A stretch of DNA of 64,000 nt from Oscillatoria salina IIICB1 (GTDB lineage: Bacteria > Cyanobacteriota > Cyanobacteriia > Cyanobacteriales > SIO1D9): positions 37,853 to 101,852 of the forward strand of contig NZ_JAAHBQ010000009.1 in NCBI RefSeq assembly GCF_020144665.1, given 5' to 3'. Positions 61,500-64,000 of the stretch are shown in pieces (positions within the stretch are counted from its first letter, which is position 1; the number at the start of each line of letters is the position of its first letter). The translations under genes and the position numbers were made by a program. Below the pieces are notes generated by a model. That model saw only the letters and a list, made by a program, of their open reading frames with translations, was not told the origin of the DNA and searched no databases.

Positions 61500-61538
61500 T
61501 CACCAAGTAAACTTATTCTTTCTCAACCGGAAAAAAAG

Positions 61539-62966
61539 ATGAATCCGATCTTAAATGTAATTTCCTTTCTCGGAATTTTTGGACTCTGCTTTATCGCTTG
61601 GTTGGGTTCGGAGAATCGCCGCATTATCCCGATTAAATTAATCGCGGTTGGGGTAGGATTGCAATTAATAATTGGCGCGTTAGTGTTTTTGATTCCACTG
61701 ACGCGCCAGTTTATTGTCTTCTTGAATGATGTAATTAATGCTTTTATTAATGCTGCTGAGGCGGGTTCTCGTTTTTTGTTTGGTAGCATTATCGTACCCG
61801 ATCTTTCAGCAGGACCTTCTAGTCCAGGTTTAGCAGGACGTTGGATAGCAAGAGCGATCGGTAGTCCTTATATTACCAGTGCAGGCGATCGCTTGGGTGC
61901 TAACGATCTGGATTTGGGTTATATTTTCGCTTTTCGCGCTTTACCTCTGGTAATCTTTTTCTCGGCTTTGATTGGGCTTTTGTACCGTTTGGGGTTAATT
62001 CAGCCTGTAGTAAGGGTATTTGCCAAGTTATTCCGTTGGTCGATGAATCTTAGTGGTGCGGAGGCGCTTTCGGGAGCAGCTAATATATTTGTGGGCATTG
62101 AATCGGCGATCGCGGTGAAACCTTTTTTGGCAGAAATGACTCGTTCTGAGTTATGCGCGATTTTGACTAGCTGTTTTGGTTCGATCGCTTCCACGGTTTT
62201 AGCTCTTTATGCAGGCTTTTTACTACCTGTTTTTCCCACAATTACAGGTCACTTAATGTCAGCTTCGGTACTGACAATTCCCGCTTGTTTCGTAATTTCT
62301 AAAATTTTAGTTCCCGAAACCGAAGTACCAAAGACAATGGGTGAAGTTCCCGAAGAACCAGAGGATGAAAGCGAAACTAAACCGAGTCCGATGGATAGTT
62401 TAATTGTCGGCGCTCTTGATGGAGTTAAACTCGCAGTGGGAATTGCGGCGGTTTTGATTGCGATCGTTAGTTTGGTGGCTTTGTTAAATAGCTTTTTTGG
62501 TTGGTTGTCGGGGCTTTCGGATGCAGAAAATGAGCTGAGTAGATTTATTGGCGATATTTTCACCTATATCACTCTCGATAACATTTTTGGAGTGCTATTT
62601 GTGCCTTTGACGTTTTTAACTGGAGTTTCTCTAGATTGGCAAGAAATTTGGACATCTTCGGTTTTAATCGGTCAGCGAGTCCTGCAAACTTCAATTCCTC
62701 CATATTTGGGTTTAGCCCGTTTATCCGCAGTGGGAGAATTGAGCGATCGCGCTTTGCTCATTGTTAGTTACGTTCTCTGCGGTTTTGCTCACATTCCTTC
62801 TTATGGCATTTTTGTCGGCGGTTTAGCAAATCTCGCTCCTTCTCGCCGCAATGAAATTAGTTCTCTTGGTTGGAAAGCTCTCTGGGGCGCAACTTTAGCT
62901 ACTTTAATGACTGGTTGTATTGCTGGAGTTTTCGATATTGGTAATGCGACGGTTTTAGGAAGATAG
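61539..62966 (+). CDS. Concentrative nucleoside transporter (NupC/CNT family), second copy
   Basis: A 475-residue paralogue of the preceding gene, with the same motifs (FAFRALPLVIFFSALIGLLY, SGAEALSGAANIFVGIESAI, KPFLAEMTRSELCAILTSCF). It has an added loop near residues 95-125 (LAGRWIARAIGSPYITSAGD) and an acidic rather than basic cytoplasmic loop (EVPEEPEDESETKP, about 265-285). Tandem CNT genes suggest duplication and possibly different substrates or regulation. Confidence 0.87.
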   Translation: MNPILNVISFLGIFGLCFIAWLGSENRRIIPIKLIAVGVGLQLIIGALVFLIPLTRQFIVFLNDVINAFINAAEAGSRFLFGSIIVPDLSAGPSSPGLAGRWIARAIGSPYITSAGDRLGANDLDLGYIFAFRALPLVIFFSALIGLLYRLGLIQPVVRVFAKLFRWSMNLSGAEALSGAANIFVGIESAIAVKPFLAEMTRSELCAILTSCFGSIASTVLALYAGFLLPVFPTITGHLMSASVLTIPACFVISKILVPETEVPKTMGEVPEEPEDESETKPSPMDSLIVGALDGVKLAVGIAAVLIAIVSLVALLNSFFGWLSGLSDAENELSRFIGDIFTYITLDNIFGVLFVPLTFLTGVSLDWQEIWTSSVLIGQRVLQTSIPPYLGLARLSAVGELSDRALLIVSYVLCGFAHIPSYGIFVGGLANLAPSRRNEISSLGWKALWGATLATLMTGCIAGVFDIGNATVLGR

Positions 62967-63005
62967 TTATTTGTCGTTGGTCAAGAGTTAGTCTAGTAAT
63001 CAATT

Positions 63006-63950
63006 ATGAAAAGCATTCGACGAGCGATCGGTTTAGCCGTTTTAACCTTATTAGTAGTAATTCTTTTTGGTCGTTCTCCTTGGTTAATTAATTTCCAGGG
63101 AAAACAAACCCTAGAATTATCTGCTGTGGCTCAATCTCCTACTCCTACTGAGTTACCATCTCCCGAAGTTTCCCCAGAAACCGAAGTAACGCCATCGACG
63201 GAAGTGTCGCCAGAAACCGAAGCCACACCGGAAGCGTTACCATCACCTTTTGCTTCTCCAGAACCATCGACCGAAACTTCACCTGAAGTAGAAGCAACTC
63301 CTACTGAATCACCATCACCTGTGGCTTCCCCGGAACCGGAACCAGAACCAGAAGTAACGCCATCACCTGTGGCTTCCCCGGAACCAGAACCAGAAGTAAC
63401 GCCATCACCTGTGGCTTCCCCGGAACCAGAACCAGAAGTAACGCCATCACCTGTGGCTTCCCCGGAACCAGAACCGGAACCAGCAGCAGTAGAAACACTA
63501 GTTCCGGTGTTACCTTTAGCCGGAGAACCTTATTTAGATCCCGCACAAAGGTTTCAAGTAGGTATTATCGAAGGATTTAGCGTAACTTCCCTAGCAGGTT
63601 CGCCATTAATCGAATCACCTGATGGAAATTTAGCTTATACGGTTGTAGTGCGATCGCGGGCTTTTGATAATAATTTAAGCGATGCTGCTTTGGCTCAAAT
63701 TGCGGTGGATACTTTTGAGCAAGGTGAAGGTTTTATCCCTGGAGAGTTTCAATCGATTGGGGATGGAGTAGTAATTTCTTGGGCTGGTAGCTTAACTTTG
63801 AGGGGAAACACTCAACCGATTAGTGGTTTGATTTTGTCTCGTCAAGTACCAGGAAATGTTTTAGTAATGCTAATTTCCGCTACGGAAGAGGGACAAGACA
63901 AAGTTGAAGCAGTTCTCTCTACTGTTGCTAATAGTCTTCAGTCAATCTGA
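63006..63950 (+). CDS. Envelope protein with Pro/Glu-rich repeat and C-terminal domain
   Basis: A 314-residue protein. A signal anchor (about 8-25) is followed by a Pro/Glu/Ser/Thr-rich segment (about 45-160) that includes 14-residue repeats (ASPEPEPEVTPSPV). A folded C-terminal part (about 175-314) reads YLDPAQRFQVGIIEGFSVTS, LAYTVVVRSRAFDNNLSDAA and ISGLILSRQVPGNVLVMLIS. The layout is of a periplasm-spanning or surface linker carrying a small domain, somewhat like cyanobacterial PsbP-like or TonB-type linkers, but I do not recognise the domain. A hairpin follows the stop. Confidence 0.7.
   Translation: MKSIRRAIGLAVLTLLVVILFGRSPWLINFQGKQTLELSAVAQSPTPTELPSPEVSPETEVTPSTEVSPETEATPEALPSPFASPEPSTETSPEVEATPTESPSPVASPEPEPEPEVTPSPVASPEPEPEVTPSPVASPEPEPEVTPSPVASPEPEPEPAAVETLVPVLPLAGEPYLDPAQRFQVGIIEGFSVTSLAGSPLIESPDGNLAYTVVVRSRAFDNNLSDAALAQIAVDTFEQGEGFIPGEFQSIGDGVVISWAGSLTLRGNTQPISGLILSRQVPGNVLVMLISATEEGQDKVEAVLSTVANSLQSI
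63312..63485 (+). repeat. 42-bp in-frame tandem repeat
   Basis: CCATCACCTGTGGCTTCCCC starts at 63312, 63360, 63402 and 63444, giving steps of 48, 42 and 42 bases. The near-identity at DNA level indicates recent expansion. Confidence 0.85.
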
Positions 63951-63957
63951 AAATAAG

Positions 63958-63983
63958 TAGAGACGTTGTCAGCAACGTCTCTA
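63958..63983 (+). terminator. Terminator hairpin, AGAGACGTTG palindrome copy
   Basis: TAGAGACGTTG and CAACGTCTCTA form an 11-bp stem with loop TCAG, followed by ACTCTCTTTTTC. It lies just after the stop of the repeat protein and belongs to the same family as 1637-1673. Confidence 0.75.
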
Positions 63984-64000
63984 ACTCTCTTTTTCAATAA

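Overview
The window is chromosomal DNA from a cyanobacterium. Direct evidence is the set of photosynthesis genes (petG, psbX, ycf66, cytochrome cM, an iron-stress isiA-isiB cluster), a cyAbrB regulator, and the very frequent HIP1 octamer GCGATCGC. G+C looks low to moderate. Short G-rich tandem repeats and dispersed palindromes in the gaps are also typical of filamentous or colonial cyanobacteria. No rRNA, tRNA, CRISPR array, transposase or phage gene was seen.

Layout. 0-7 kb is housekeeping: partial pdxH, a LapA-like protein overlapping scpA, a DUF3370 protein, an unusual pyroglutamyl-peptidase-like fusion, hisH, rsmD, petG and cytM. 7.4-19.6 kb is a signalling block: a seven-PAS hybrid histidine kinase facing a membrane PAS/GAF kinase, followed by an Rcp1-type response regulator and two receiver-PAS-kinase proteins in one apparent operon. 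19.6-28.7 kb holds a ROK sugar kinase, an oligopeptide-type ABC permease, a TPR protein, two Uma2-type proteins, a DUF29 protein, a conserved protein next to a stand-alone E1-like (ThiF) enzyme, and a small Cys-rich exported protein behind a structured leader.

28.8-40.2 kb is a second sensory block and the most striking part of the window. One kinase carries both a LOV flavin domain (GRNCKFLQ) and a dual-cysteine DXCF cyanobacteriochrome-like GAF domain. Two convergent DICT-like kinases have complementary defects: one keeps the phospho-accepting His but lost the ATP-binding boxes, the other keeps the ATP-binding boxes but has Glu instead of His. A large adenylate cyclase begins with a UrtA/AmiC-like binding domain that lacks any signal peptide or membrane segment.

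40.3-46 kb has murE and then a small cassette (a two-subunit SMR transporter, a LuxI/FeeM-like GNAT synthase and a methyltransferase). The cassette is bracketed by copies of the 3' end of a DUF3754 (TMEM143-like) gene, with 122-bp tandem copies on one side. This suggests an accessory insertion.

46-49.4 kb is the iron-stress cluster: isiA, a 50-aa zinc-ribbon gene, flavodoxin isiB, an isiC-like hydrolase lacking its nucleophile, and a Cys-rich membrane protein. 49.4-64 kb holds an SGNH hydrolase, a CPBP protease, cyAbrB, an SdhB-type iron-sulfur protein, an HtrA-like protease with a PPC domain, twin TolB-like lipoproteins, the ycf66-psbX-yggT-accC neighbourhood, two tandem CNT nucleoside transporters, and a Pro/Glu-repeat envelope protein.

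Protein functions are assigned from motifs and family knowledge only. No database search was run.
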